Origin: Streptomyces sp. Alt3
GTDB lineage: Bacteria > Actinomycetota > Actinomycetes > Streptomycetales > Streptomycetaceae
Direction of reading: 5' to 3'
Length of the DNA: 64,000 bases
Assembly: GCF_030719215.1 (NCBI RefSeq)
Contig: NZ_CP120983.1
Coordinates: 4,464,001-4,528,000, forward strand
The position numbers and the translations under genes were made by a program. The notes below the pieces were generated by a model. The model saw only the letters and a list, made by a program, of their open reading frames with translations, had not been told where the DNA came from and did no database searches. Shown piece by piece: positions 1 to 7,227 of this stretch; the first letter of the stretch is position 1; each line of letters opens with the position of its first letter.

Positions 1-2
1 TA

Positions 3-509
3 CTCCTCGCCTTCGTCGAGGCGCAGCGCGGCGCGATCCGGCGCTCCGTCCTCGGGCTCACCGAGGAGCAGGCGGCGACCCGCCCCGGCGTGAGCGGGCT
101 CTCGCTCTCCGGACTGCTCAAGCACGTCGCCGAGGGGGAGCTGAACTGGCTGCGGATGGCCCAGCGGCGCCCGAACGACAAGGAGCGGGACGCGGACACG
201 TGGGCCGACGGATTCCGGCTCGTGGGTGACGAGACCGTCCCGCAGATGCTCGAGTTCTGGGCGAAGGTCGCCGCGGAGACCGAGGCGTTCATCCGGCATG
301 ACGTCAGGAGCATGGACGACACCTTCCCGTTGCCTCCCGCGCCCTGGTTCCCCGAGGACGGGCACTGCTCCATGCGCTGGCTGCTGATCCACCTCGTCGA
401 GGAGGCCGGCCGTCACGCGGGCCATGCCGACATCCTCCGCGAGACGCTGGACGGCCGGACGGCCCTCCAACTGGTGGCGGAGGAGGCGGGCTACTCTGGT
501 CAAAGTTGA
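3..509 (+). CDS. DinB-family (DUF664-type) protein, 5' truncated by window edge
   Basis: The reading frame is open from base 3 and ends at TGA 507-509, so at least 168 residues are present and the true start lies left of the window. The visible protein is helical, with the DinB four-helix-bundle layout: a conserved KHVAEGELNW stretch early, then a second metal-ligand-like region LIHLVEEAGRHAGHADILRE near the C-terminus. The paired histidines are typical of this metal-binding superfamily, which includes mycothiol-dependent enzymes. The substrate is not recognisable. The gene ends inside a candidate PadR operator and is followed after 18 bp by the padR-type gene, so it may lie in the same regulated region. 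An internal ATG-like start at 90 is less likely because homology-like sequence continues upstream. Confidence 0.8.
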   Translation, partial: LLAFVEAQRGAIRRSVLGLTEEQAATRPGVSGLSLSGLLKHVAEGELNWLRMAQRRPNDKERDADTWADGFRLVGDETVPQMLEFWAKVAAETEAFIRHDVRSMDDTFPLPPAPWFPEDGHCSMRWLLIHLVEEAGRHAGHADILRETLDGRTALQLVAEEAGYSGQS

Positions 510-512
510 GTA
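492..512. promoter_or_regulatory. Candidate PadR operator 1 (TCAA-AG-TTGA)
   Basis: The core TCAA-AG-TTGA at 500-509 is an inverted repeat flanked by the pair TACTC (492-496) and GAGTA (508-512). It matches two sites at 1169-1180 and 1213-1228. It sits 18 bp upstream of the padR-type start codon, where a bound repressor could block its own expression. The assignment rests on sequence repetition and position only. Confidence 0.5.
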
Positions 513-527
513 CAAAGGGTGGGTGGT

Positions 528-1169
528 ATGTCGGCGATCCGTCTCCTCGTCCTGGGGGCCGTGCGCCAGCACGGCCGCGCGCACGGTTATCAGGTGCGCA
601 ACGACCTGGAGTACTGGGGCGCCCACGAGTGGTCCAGCGCCAAGCCGGGATCGATCTACCACGCGCTCAAGCAGATGGCGAAGCAGGGACTGCTCCTCGC
701 CCATGAGGTCGCCCCGTCCACGGCCGGCGGGCCGCCCCGCACCGAGTACGAGATGACGGACCTCGGCGACCAGGAGTTCTTCACCCTCCTGCGGGCCTCT
801 CTGGCGTCGCACGACCAGGGCGTGGACGTGCTCTCGGCCGCCATCGGCTTCATCGTCGATCTCGAGCGGGGCGAGGCGGTGGCGCTCCTGCGGGAGCGCG
901 TCGCGGCCATCGAGGGCTGGCGGGCCTCGGTCACGGAGCACTACACGCCCTCGGAGGGCCCGGAGTCCCTCGGGCACATCGGTGAGGTCATGAACATGTG
1001 GGTCCACTCGGCCGACGCGGGTGCCGAGTGGACGCGCGGCCTGATCGCCCGCCTCGAAGCGGGGGCGTACACCTTCGCGGGTGAGGGCGATCCCTTCGTC
1101 GGGGTGCTCGCCGAAGGGCAGGAGAACCCCTACGCCACCGGAGTGCCCGATCCCGGGGATGCTCACTAA
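528..1169 (+). CDS. PadR-family transcriptional regulator
   Basis: This 213-residue protein starts MSAIRLLVLGAV and has the PadR winged-helix N-terminus: a helix, a recognition region HGYQVRNDLEYWGAHEW, then the hallmark GSIYHALKQMAKQGLL stretch. It continues into the C-terminal helical dimerisation domain. The ATG at 528 is preferred over an in-frame GTG at 519 because it begins directly with the conserved core. Members usually repress a neighbouring drug-efflux operon and release DNA on binding a small molecule. Here the next two genes encode a DrrAB-like exporter, and similar inverted repeats flank the padR gene on both sides, which supports local autoregulation and control of the transporter. 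Confidence 0.9.
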   Translation: MSAIRLLVLGAVRQHGRAHGYQVRNDLEYWGAHEWSSAKPGSIYHALKQMAKQGLLLAHEVAPSTAGGPPRTEYEMTDLGDQEFFTLLRASLASHDQGVDVLSAAIGFIVDLERGEAVALLRERVAAIEGWRASVTEHYTPSEGPESLGHIGEVMNMWVHSADAGAEWTRGLIARLEAGAYTFAGEGDPFVGVLAEGQENPYATGVPDPGDAH

Positions 1170-1180
1170 TCAAGTTTGAT
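1169..1180. promoter_or_regulatory. Candidate PadR operator 2 (ATCAAGTTTGAT)
   Basis: ATCAA-GT-TTGAT is an inverted repeat with 5-bp arms and overlaps the padR stop codon. It is near-identical to the site 44 bp downstream, so the pair flanks the probable promoter or leader region of the ABC transporter genes. Confidence 0.55.
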
Positions 1181-1212
1181 CAAAGAGGTCGGCGGGTCTA
1201 TCTTCGCCTCAC

Positions 1213-1228
1213 TAGTCAAGTTTGACTA
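1213..1228. promoter_or_regulatory. Candidate PadR operator 3 (TAGTCAAGTTTGACTA)
   Basis: The arms TAGTCAA and TTGACTA are perfect 7-bp inverted repeats around a GT centre. The site lies 17 bp upstream of the ATP-binding-subunit start at 1245, so occupancy would be expected to block transcription or initiation there. It is the best of the three copies. Confidence 0.6.
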
Positions 1229-1244
1229 TGTGGCTGAGAGGCTG

Positions 1245-2222
1245 GTGAGCACGGTGAGCGACGCAATCGTCGTCGAGGGAGTGCACAAGCGGTACGGAGA
1301 GAAGCGCGCCCTCGACGGCCTCGGCTTCGCCGTCCGCAGGGGGACGGTCCACGGCGTGCTCGGCCCCAACGGGGCGGGCAAGACCACCGCCGTCCGGGTG
1401 CTGACGACGCTGCTGCGGTACGACGGCGGCCGCGCGGAGGTGGCGGGATTCGACGTACGGACCCAGGCCGCCGAGGTCAGGCGGCGGATCGGACTGCTGG
1501 GTCAGCACGCGGCTGTGGACGAGAAGCTCGGCGGCAGGCAGAACCTGGAGATGTTCGGTCGGCTGTACCACCTGGGAGCCCGGAGAGCTGGTCTGCGGGC
1601 CGGTGAACTGCTGGAGCGTTTCGGGCTCGCGGACACCGGACGCAAGGCGGTCGAGCGGTACAGCGGAGGCATGCGGCGCCGCCTCGACCTGGCCGCGTCC
1701 CTGATCACCGACCCGGAGGTGCTCTTCCTGGACGAACCCACCACCGGCCTGGACCCGCGGGGGCGCGCCGAGGTGTGGAACGCGGTGCGGTCCCTGACGG
1801 CGGGCGGCACCACGGTCCTGCTGACCACGCAGTACCTGGAGGAGGCGGACCAGCTGGCCGACCGCATCTCGGTCGTCGACGGCGGCCGGGTCATCGCCGA
1901 GGGAACGGCCGACCGGCTCAAGACGATGGTCGGCGGGGACCGCATCGACGTGGTGCTCCGGGACACGGACCGGCTCGGTGAGGCGGCCGTACTGCTCGGC
2001 GAGGGGGTGACCGTGGACGTGGACCGGCGTTTGCTCGGCGCACCCGCTCCGGACCGTATGCGGGCCCTGACCCGGACCGTACGGGCGCTGGAGGAGGCGG
2101 GGATCGAGGCGGAGGACATCGCGGTGCGCCGGCCCACGCTGGACGAGGTGTTCCTGTCCCTCACCGGGGCCGGGCACGACAGCGGGGGCCGGGCGTCCGC
2201 GGACACGGAGGTGGCGGTATGA
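1245..2222 (+). CDS. Daunorubicin-resistance-type ABC transporter, ATP-binding subunit (DrrA-like)
   Basis: This 325-residue ATPase powers export of a hydrophobic compound through the partner permease encoded next. Visible motifs are Walker A GPNGAGKTT, a Q-loop in the LGQHAAVDEKLGG region, signature YSGGMRRRLDLA, Walker B VLFLDEPTTGLDP and the switch region TTQYLEEAD. The roughly 90-residue C-terminal extension ending with RRPTLDEVFLSLTG is characteristic of the DrrA family. The GTG at 1245 is chosen because it follows a GAGAGG ribosome-binding-like sequence and lies after the operator; GTG 1254 is also possible. The TTG at 1176 would place the operator inside the gene. It overlaps the permease by 4 bp, so the two are translationally coupled. 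Confidence 0.93.
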   Translation: MSTVSDAIVVEGVHKRYGEKRALDGLGFAVRRGTVHGVLGPNGAGKTTAVRVLTTLLRYDGGRAEVAGFDVRTQAAEVRRRIGLLGQHAAVDEKLGGRQNLEMFGRLYHLGARRAGLRAGELLERFGLADTGRKAVERYSGGMRRRLDLAASLITDPEVLFLDEPTTGLDPRGRAEVWNAVRSLTAGGTTVLLTTQYLEEADQLADRISVVDGGRVIAEGTADRLKTMVGGDRIDVVLRDTDRLGEAAVLLGEGVTVDVDRRLLGAPAPDRMRALTRTVRALEEAGIEAEDIAVRRPTLDEVFLSLTGAGHDSGGRASADTEVAV

Positions 2223-3025
2223 GTACGACGACGGCGGGACCGGGACGCATCGGCTGGGCGCTGGCCGACTCCTGGACGATGACCCGGCGCGAACTGGCGC
2301 ACTGGGCGCGCCAGCCGGTGCAGGTGGTCGTCGGCCTGGTCTTCCCGGTGATGCTCCTCCTGATGTTCAACTACCTGGTCGGCGGTGGCCGGGGGGTCGA
2401 CGGGGACAACACGGAGTTCCTGGTGCCCGGCATGCTCGCGCTCACCATGGCCTTCGGGCTGGAGGGCACGATGCTGGCCGTCACCCAGGACCTGAACAAG
2501 GGGGTCGTCGACCGGTTCCGCTCCATGCCGATGGTCTCGGGCGCCGTCCTGGTCGGGCGGAGCATCGCGGACATGCTCCAGTCGGTGGCCGCGCTCGCCG
2601 TGATGACCGGAGTCGGATACGCCCTCGGCTGGCGCTGGCACAACGGCACGGCCGCCGCCCTGGGGGCGCTGGGGCTGCTGCTCCTGCTGCGGTTCGCGAT
2701 GCTGTGGATCGGCATCCAGCTCGCGATGGTGGCGGGCAGACCGGAGATGGTGCAGGCCGTGCAGATCCTGGTCTGGCCGGTGGGCTTCCTCTCCAACGTC
2801 TTCGCGTCACCCGAGTCCATGCCGGGTCCGCTGGGCGCGGCCGTCGAGTGGAACCCGATGTCGGCCACGGCGACGGCGGTACGCGGGCTGTTCGGCAACC
2901 CGGGCGGAACCTCCGGTTCCTGGGCTGCCGAACACGCCGAACTCCTCGCCGTCCTCTGGCCGGTGGCCCTGATCGCGGTGTTCTTCCCGCTGGCGGTGCG
3001 GAGGTTCGCACGGCTCAGCCGCTGA
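2219..3025 (+). CDS. ABC-2-type drug-export permease (DrrB-like)
   Basis: This 268-residue integral membrane protein has about six hydrophobic segments, the first being PVQVVVGLVFPVMLLLMF. It carries the ABC-2 family signature around NKGVVDRFRSMPM, with SGAVLVGRSIADM just after. It should form the export channel with the preceding ATPase, with which it overlaps by ATGA. Together with the upstream PadR regulator it makes a compact regulator-exporter unit, probably for drug or self-made metabolite resistance. The substrate cannot be read from sequence. The gene ends 15 bp before the convergent gadB-type gene. Confidence 0.92.
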   Translation: MSTTTAGPGRIGWALADSWTMTRRELAHWARQPVQVVVGLVFPVMLLLMFNYLVGGGRGVDGDNTEFLVPGMLALTMAFGLEGTMLAVTQDLNKGVVDRFRSMPMVSGAVLVGRSIADMLQSVAALAVMTGVGYALGWRWHNGTAAALGALGLLLLLRFAMLWIGIQLAMVAGRPEMVQAVQILVWPVGFLSNVFASPESMPGPLGAAVEWNPMSATATAVRGLFGNPGGTSGSWAAEHAELLAVLWPVALIAVFFPLAVRRFARLSR

Positions 3026-3040
3026 CCCCGTTCCCGGGGT
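3025..3040. terminator. Small shared hairpin between convergent genes
   Basis: ACCCCG (3025-3030) and CGGGGT (3035-3040) form a 6-bp stem with loop TTCC and no T-run. It fills the gap between the permease and the convergent glutamate decarboxylase gene. Its strength is modest. Confidence 0.3.
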
Positions 3041-4465
3041 TCAGTGGTGGAACGCCGTCTGGACCCCGGGCTCGCGGTGCAACGGATGCGGCTGGGCGCG
3101 CAGTTCGGGCAGCAGCCCGCGCAGGTCGTCCAGCAGCAGCTCCGCGAGATCCGAGGAGAAGCCGTTGCGGCAGACGACCCGCAGCACCGAGAGGTCCTGG
3201 CGGTTGGCGGGGAAGGTGTACGCGGGCACCAGCCAGCCGCGCTCCCGCAGCCGCCTCGACACGTCGAAGACGTCGTACGCCCGCACGTCGGGCTTCGTCG
3301 TCACCGCGAACACCGGAAGCTCGTCGCCGTGGGTCAGGAGCCTGAAGTCCTCCAGGGCCTCGAACTCCACGGCGAGCCGGCGCGCGATGTCCCGGGATGC
3401 CTGCTGCACGGCCCGGTAGCCCTCCCTGCCCAGCCGCAGGAACGTGTAGTACTGCGCCACCACCTGCGCGCCGGGCCGGGAGAAGTTCAGCGCGAAGGTC
3501 GGCATGTCGCCGCCCAGGTAGTTGACCCGGAAGACCAGCTCCTCGGGCAGCTCGGCCGGTGAGCGCCACAGGGCCCAGCCCACACCCGGGTAGACCAGAC
3601 CGTACTTGTGCCCGGAGGTGTTGATCGAGGACACCCGGGGCAGCCGGAAGTCCCAGACCAGGTCCGGGTCGAGGAACGGGGCGACCATCGCCCCGGACGC
3701 GCCGTCCACATGGACCGGGATGTCGAGTCCGGTGCGTTCCTGGAGGTCGTCCAGCGCCGCGCAGAGATCGGCGATCGGCTCGTAGGAACCGTCGAAGGTG
3801 GAGCCGAGGATCCCGACGACGCCGATGGTGTTCTCGTCGCACAGCTCCGCGGCCGCCTGCGGGTCCAGGTGGAAACGCTCACCGTCCATCGGGACCTGGC
3901 GCGGCTCCACCTCCCAGAACGTGCAGAACTTCTCCCAGCAGACCTGCACGTTGACGCCCATCACCAGGTTGGGCCGTGCCGTCGCCGGATAACGGTCCGC
4001 GTTCCTCGACGACCAGCGCCGCTTCAGCGCCATGCCCGCGAGCATGCAGGCCTCGCTGGAGCCCGTCGTCGAGCAGCCCACCGTGGACGCCGGATCGGGC
4101 GCGTTCCAGAGGTCGGCGAGCATCGCCACACAGCGCCGCTCCAGCTCGGCGGTGCGGGGGTACTCGTCCTTGTCGATCATGTTCTTGTCCCGGCACTCGC
4201 CCATCAGCACACCGGCCTGGGGCTCCATCCAGGTGGTGACGAAGGTGGCGAGGTTGAGCCGGGAGTTCCCGTCGAGCATCAGCTCGTCGTGGACGAGCCG
4301 GTAGGCGGTCGACGGCGGCAGCGGGTCGTCCGGGAGCCGGTGCGTCGGTGGTGCCGCGACCATCGGCGCGGTCGGGTCCGCCTCCCCGAAGAACGGGTTG
4401 AGGGCGAGTCTGCGGTGTTCCTCGGACGGGGCGGGCCTGCCGTGCCGTCCCTGGTGGAGTGCCAT
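3041..4465 (-). CDS. gadB: Glutamate decarboxylase (PLP-dependent)
   Basis: The 474-residue protein matches group II PLP decarboxylases that convert glutamate to GABA and CO2, consuming a proton. Diagnostic segments are NPFFGEAD at the N-terminus, TTWMEPQAGVLM, ERRCVAMLADLWNAP, a cofactor region VGCSTTGSSEACMLAG, HVDGASGAMVAPF with the aspartate that contacts the pyridine nitrogen, and the PLP-lysine motif NTSGHKYGLVYPG. The length is normal for bacterial GadB. It starts at ATG 4465, 14 bp after the end of the wrbA-type gene, and is the last gene of a ybjQ-wrbA-gadB run. The context gives no antiporter gene, so the classic acid-resistance pairing is not visible here. Confidence 0.95.
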   Translation of the reverse strand: MALHQGRHGRPAPSEEHRRLALNPFFGEADPTAPMVAAPPTHRLPDDPLPPSTAYRLVHDELMLDGNSRLNLATFVTTWMEPQAGVLMGECRDKNMIDKDEYPRTAELERRCVAMLADLWNAPDPASTVGCSTTGSSEACMLAGMALKRRWSSRNADRYPATARPNLVMGVNVQVCWEKFCTFWEVEPRQVPMDGERFHLDPQAAAELCDENTIGVVGILGSTFDGSYEPIADLCAALDDLQERTGLDIPVHVDGASGAMVAPFLDPDLVWDFRLPRVSSINTSGHKYGLVYPGVGWALWRSPAELPEELVFRVNYLGGDMPTFALNFSRPGAQVVAQYYTFLRLGREGYRAVQQASRDIARRLAVEFEALEDFRLLTHGDELPVFAVTTKPDVRAYDVFDVSRRLRERGWLVPAYTFPANRQDLSVLRVVCRNGFSSDLAELLLDDLRGLLPELRAQPHPLHREPGVQTAFHH

Positions 4466-4479
4466 CGTGAGCCGTCTCC

Positions 4480-5103
4480 TCAGTGCTCTGCCGCGAGTCC
4501 GGCCTTGACGGCCCGGGTGAACTTCACGACACGCTCGGCCTGGACCCGCGCGGCGGTCAGGGTCTGCTCGCCGACCGGGATGTCGCCCTGGCCGGAGACG
4601 TGCGAGGTGCCGTACGGGTTGCCGTCGACGAACTTCGAGGGGTCCGTGTAGCCGGGAGGCACCAGGATTCCGCCGAAGTGGTACATCGTGTTGTACAGCG
4701 CCAGCAGGGTGGACTCCTGTCCGCCGTGGGCGGTGCTGCTGGCGGTGAAGCCGCTGTAGACCTTGTCGGCGAGCTGCCCCGCCTGCCAGAGCCCTCCCAG
4801 TGTGTCGAGGAACTGCTTGAGCTGGGCCGTGACGTTTCCGTACCGGGTCGGCGTACCGAAGATCACCGCGTCCGCCCAGACCATGTCGTCCGGCGAGACC
4901 TCGGGGATGTCGGCGGTCGCCCGGGCGTGCTCCGCCCAGGCGGGATTGGAGTCGATCGCCGCCTGGGGAGCGAGCTCGGCGGCCTTGCGCAGACGCACAT
5001 GCGCTCCGGCGCTCTCGACGTACCCGGCCATGGCCTTGGCGATCGTGGAGATCGTGCCGGTGGAGGAGTAGTAGATGACGGCGACGTTGACGGACGTGGG
5101 CAT
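4480..5103 (-). CDS. wrbA: NAD(P)H:quinone oxidoreductase, WrbA type
   Basis: The 207-residue flavodoxin-fold protein should reduce quinones by two electrons with NAD(P)H using FMN. The FMN-phosphate loop YSSTGTISTIAKAM is at the N-terminus, followed by the WrbA motifs GTPTRYGNVTAQLKQFLD and the later FTASSTAHGGQESTLLALYNTM, HFGGILVPPGY and GTSHVSGQG segments. The length is standard for the family. It sits between the ybjQ-type and gadB genes on the same strand with short spacers, so cotranscription is likely. Such proteins protect against redox cycling, which fits a stress-type operon. Confidence 0.94.
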   Translation of the reverse strand: MPTSVNVAVIYYSSTGTISTIAKAMAGYVESAGAHVRLRKAAELAPQAAIDSNPAWAEHARATADIPEVSPDDMVWADAVIFGTPTRYGNVTAQLKQFLDTLGGLWQAGQLADKVYSGFTASSTAHGGQESTLLALYNTMYHFGGILVPPGYTDPSKFVDGNPYGTSHVSGQGDIPVGEQTLTAARVQAERVVKFTRAVKAGLAAEH

Positions 5104-5161
5104 GCGGGGGCCTCCGGGGGGTGGACGGGGAAACGGACGGCGAGGGGGAGAGGAGGGCGGA

Positions 5162-5527
5162 TCAGGACGGGCTGATCACGGCGGCCGTGCCGTAGGCGCA
5201 GACCTCGGTGCCCACGTCCGCCGCCTCGCTCACGTCGAAGCGCATCATCAGCACCGCGTTCGCTCCGCGGGCCCTGGCCTGGTCGACGAGCCGTTCCATC
5301 GCCTGGTTGCGGGTCTCGACCAGCGTCTTGGTCAGCCCCTTGAGCTCACCGCCGATCATCGACTTCAGACCGGCACCGATCTGGCTGCCGAGGTGGCGGG
5401 AGCGGACCGTGAGTCCGAACACCTCGCCGATGACCTCGGTCACCTGGTGGCCGGGAACGTCGTTCGTGGTGACGACCAGGACGTCCGCCCGGGCCGTCTG
5501 TCCGCCGCCGTAGTCCTCAATGCCCAT
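5162..5527 (-). CDS. YbjQ-family (DUF74) heavy-metal-binding-domain protein
   Basis: The 121-residue product has the YbjQ pattern: VLVVTTNDVPGHQVTEVIGEVFGLTVRS, then GGELKGLTKTLVETRNQAMERLV, and the end motif GANAVLMMRFD. Members form pentamers and their biochemical role is not settled. The start ATG at 5527 is supported by an AGGAGGT ribosome-binding site about 8 bp upstream on the minus strand; longer extensions have no conserved sequence. It is the first gene before wrbA and gadB (58-bp gap) and probably shares their transcript. Its start lies 149 bp from the divergent dedA-type start. Confidence 0.88.
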   Translation of the reverse strand: MGIEDYGGGQTARADVLVVTTNDVPGHQVTEVIGEVFGLTVRSRHLGSQIGAGLKSMIGGELKGLTKTLVETRNQAMERLVDQARARGANAVLMMRFDVSEAADVGTEVCAYGTAAVISPS

Positions 5528-5676
5528 GATGTGGCACCTCCTGCGGAAAGCTTTGCCCCGGTTCGTTCCGTGCGCATCCTCGCTTACGCCAGTGGAACCC
5601 AGGCGTCCGTCGCAGCGTTGATAGCTTGGGGCGGCCACGCAGCCGCGCACACCGACCAACCCTGGAGCCCGGACCC

Positions 5677-7164
5677 TTGAATACGCTTGCGCTCGGCCCG
5701 AGCTGGCTGGACCCGGATTATCTGCTCAACACCTTCGGGCTGCCCGGCCTCCTGCTCATCGTGTTCGCCGAGTCCGGACTGCTGATCGGGTTCTTCCTGC
5801 CCGGCGACTCCCTGTTGTTCACCACGGGCCTCCTGGTGACGACGGGCGACCTCAAATACCCCCTGTGGCTGGTCTGCGTCCTGGTCGCCCTGGCGGCGAT
5901 CATCGGCGACCAGGTCGGCTACCTCTTCGGCCGCAAGGTGGGGCCGGCCCTCTTCAAGCGCCCGGACTCCCGGCTCTTCAAGCAGGAGAACGTCGAGAAG
6001 GCCCACGAGTTCTTCGAGAAGTACGGCCCGAAGTCGCTGGTGCTGGCCCGCTTCGTGCCCATCGTCCGGACGTTCACGCCGATCATCGCCGGTGTGAGCC
6101 GGATGGACTACCGCTCCTTCATCACGTTCAACATCATCGGCGGCATCCTCTGGGGCGTCGGCGTGACGCTGCTCGGGGCGGCCCTCGGCAAGATCGACTT
6201 CGTGCACGAGAACATCGAGATGATCCTCATCCTGATCGTGCTGATCTCCGTGGTGCCGATCCTGATCGAGTTCCTGCGCGCCCGGAGCAAGTCCAAGAAG
6301 GAAGGCGCAGCGCAGCAGGGCGACGACCACGGCCCCTCGGACGGCGGACCCGCGGCCGGCCCCCACGGCGGAACGGACGAGGACGGCCAGGGCCCTGCCG
6401 CCCACCAGTACACGGGCGACCGGGCCGCCCCGTACGGCGGCGGCGCGTACGGCAGCCAGTACGGCAGCACCGACCAGGGCGCCCAGTACGGCGACAGCGG
6501 GTACGGCGGCGGCCAGGCGGACCAGTACGGCCAGGGCGGAAGGCAGCAGGCAGGCGGCCAGTACGGCGGCCAGGACACCCCGTACGGCGGTCAGTACGCC
6601 GGCAGCCAGGGTGCCCAGTACTCCGGCGGTCAGTTCGGCGCGCCGGGCCAGGGCGGTCAATACGGCGCGCCGGGCCAGGGCGGACAGTACGGCGCCCCGG
6701 ACCAGGGCGGACAGTACGGCGCCCCGGACCAGGGCGGTCAGCACGGCGCGCCTCAGGGGCAGTACGGCGGCGGCCAGTACGTGGCCGGTCAGGGCGGCCA
6801 GTACGGCGGTCAGTACGCCGGCGGCCAGGGTGCCCAGTACGACGGAGGCCAGTACGGCGCCCCGGACCAGGGCGGCCAGTACGGCGCCCCGGACCAGGGC
6901 GGACAGTACGGCGCCCCGGACCAGGGCGGACAGTACGGCGCCCCTCAGGGGCAGTACGACGGAGGCCAGCACGGCGGCGGTCAGTACGAGGCCGGTCAGG
7001 GTGGCCAGTACGGCGCCGGACACGACGGCCGGTACGCGAACGGCCGGCCCGGTCGCCCCGGTGAGTACACCGACGGCGACCCGTACGGTGACCGGCCCGC
7101 GGCCCGCCCGGGCGACGGCCAGGAGGACGACCCGGGTCGGTACGGCTGGCAGGACAGGCGCTGA
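5677..7164 (+). CDS. DedA-family membrane protein with long QYG-rich repeat tail
   Basis: Residues about 1-210 are a DedA domain: hydrophobic LPGLLLIVFAESGLLIGFFLPGDSLLF, GDQVGYLFGRKVGP, KYGPKSLVLARFVPIVRTFTPIIAG and a final membrane helix near ILILIVLISVVPILI. DedA proteins are lipid-flippase-like transporters that act in the cytoplasmic membrane. The remaining roughly 285 residues are low complexity, dominated by GGQYGAPDQ-like repeats, and presumably cytoplasmic and disordered. The TTG start at 5677 follows GGAG with 9-bp spacing and gives the usual LNTLALGPSWLDPDYLL beginning. At 495 residues it is more than twice a minimal DedA protein, all of the excess being the tail. Confidence 0.9.
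   Translation: MNTLALGPSWLDPDYLLNTFGLPGLLLIVFAESGLLIGFFLPGDSLLFTTGLLVTTGDLKYPLWLVCVLVALAAIIGDQVGYLFGRKVGPALFKRPDSRLFKQENVEKAHEFFEKYGPKSLVLARFVPIVRTFTPIIAGVSRMDYRSFITFNIIGGILWGVGVTLLGAALGKIDFVHENIEMILILIVLISVVPILIEFLRARSKSKKEGAAQQGDDHGPSDGGPAAGPHGGTDEDGQGPAAHQYTGDRAAPYGGGAYGSQYGSTDQGAQYGDSGYGGGQADQYGQGGRQQAGGQYGGQDTPYGGQYAGSQGAQYSGGQFGAPGQGGQYGAPGQGGQYGAPDQGGQYGAPDQGGQHGAPQGQYGGGQYVAGQGGQYGGQYAGGQGAQYDGGQYGAPDQGGQYGAPDQGGQYGAPDQGGQYGAPQGQYDGGQHGGGQYEAGQGGQYGAGHDGRYANGRPGRPGEYTDGDPYGDRPAARPGDGQEDDPGRYGWQDRR
6625..6951 (+). repeat. In-frame 27-bp repeats encoding GGQYGAPDQ
   Basis: Two arrays lie inside the DedA tail. Near 6625-6747 five 9-residue units vary as GGQ(F/Y/H)GAP(G/D)Q, and near 6844-6951 four more are almost identical. 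Irregular GGQY/AGGQ units separate them. Adjacent copies are nearly identical at the DNA level, which points to recent slippage or recombination. Confidence 0.85.
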
Positions 7165-7178
7165 CCCACCGCGCACGC

Positions 7179-7224
7179 ACGGACGGCGCCCCTGTCCCCA
7201 CGCGGGGACAGGGGCGCCGTCCGT
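7179..7224. terminator. Strong bidirectional terminator hairpin
   Basis: Positions 7179-7199 and 7204-7224 are perfectly complementary, giving a 21-bp stem closed by the loop ACGC. It lies in the 63-bp gap between the convergent dedA-type and thrE-type genes and should stop transcription from both sides. There is no clear T-run, as is common in Streptomyces. Confidence 0.85.
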
Positions 7225-7227
7225 CCG

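Noticed and set aside
6625..6951. CRISPR-like array
   Set aside because: Repeats are contiguous, in frame and without unique spacers; they encode the DedA tail.
5584..7176. Long antisense frame opposite dedA with LVRGAVLSALVRGAVL-like repeats
   Set aside because: It is a mirror of the in-frame DedA repeat; no start signal or family.
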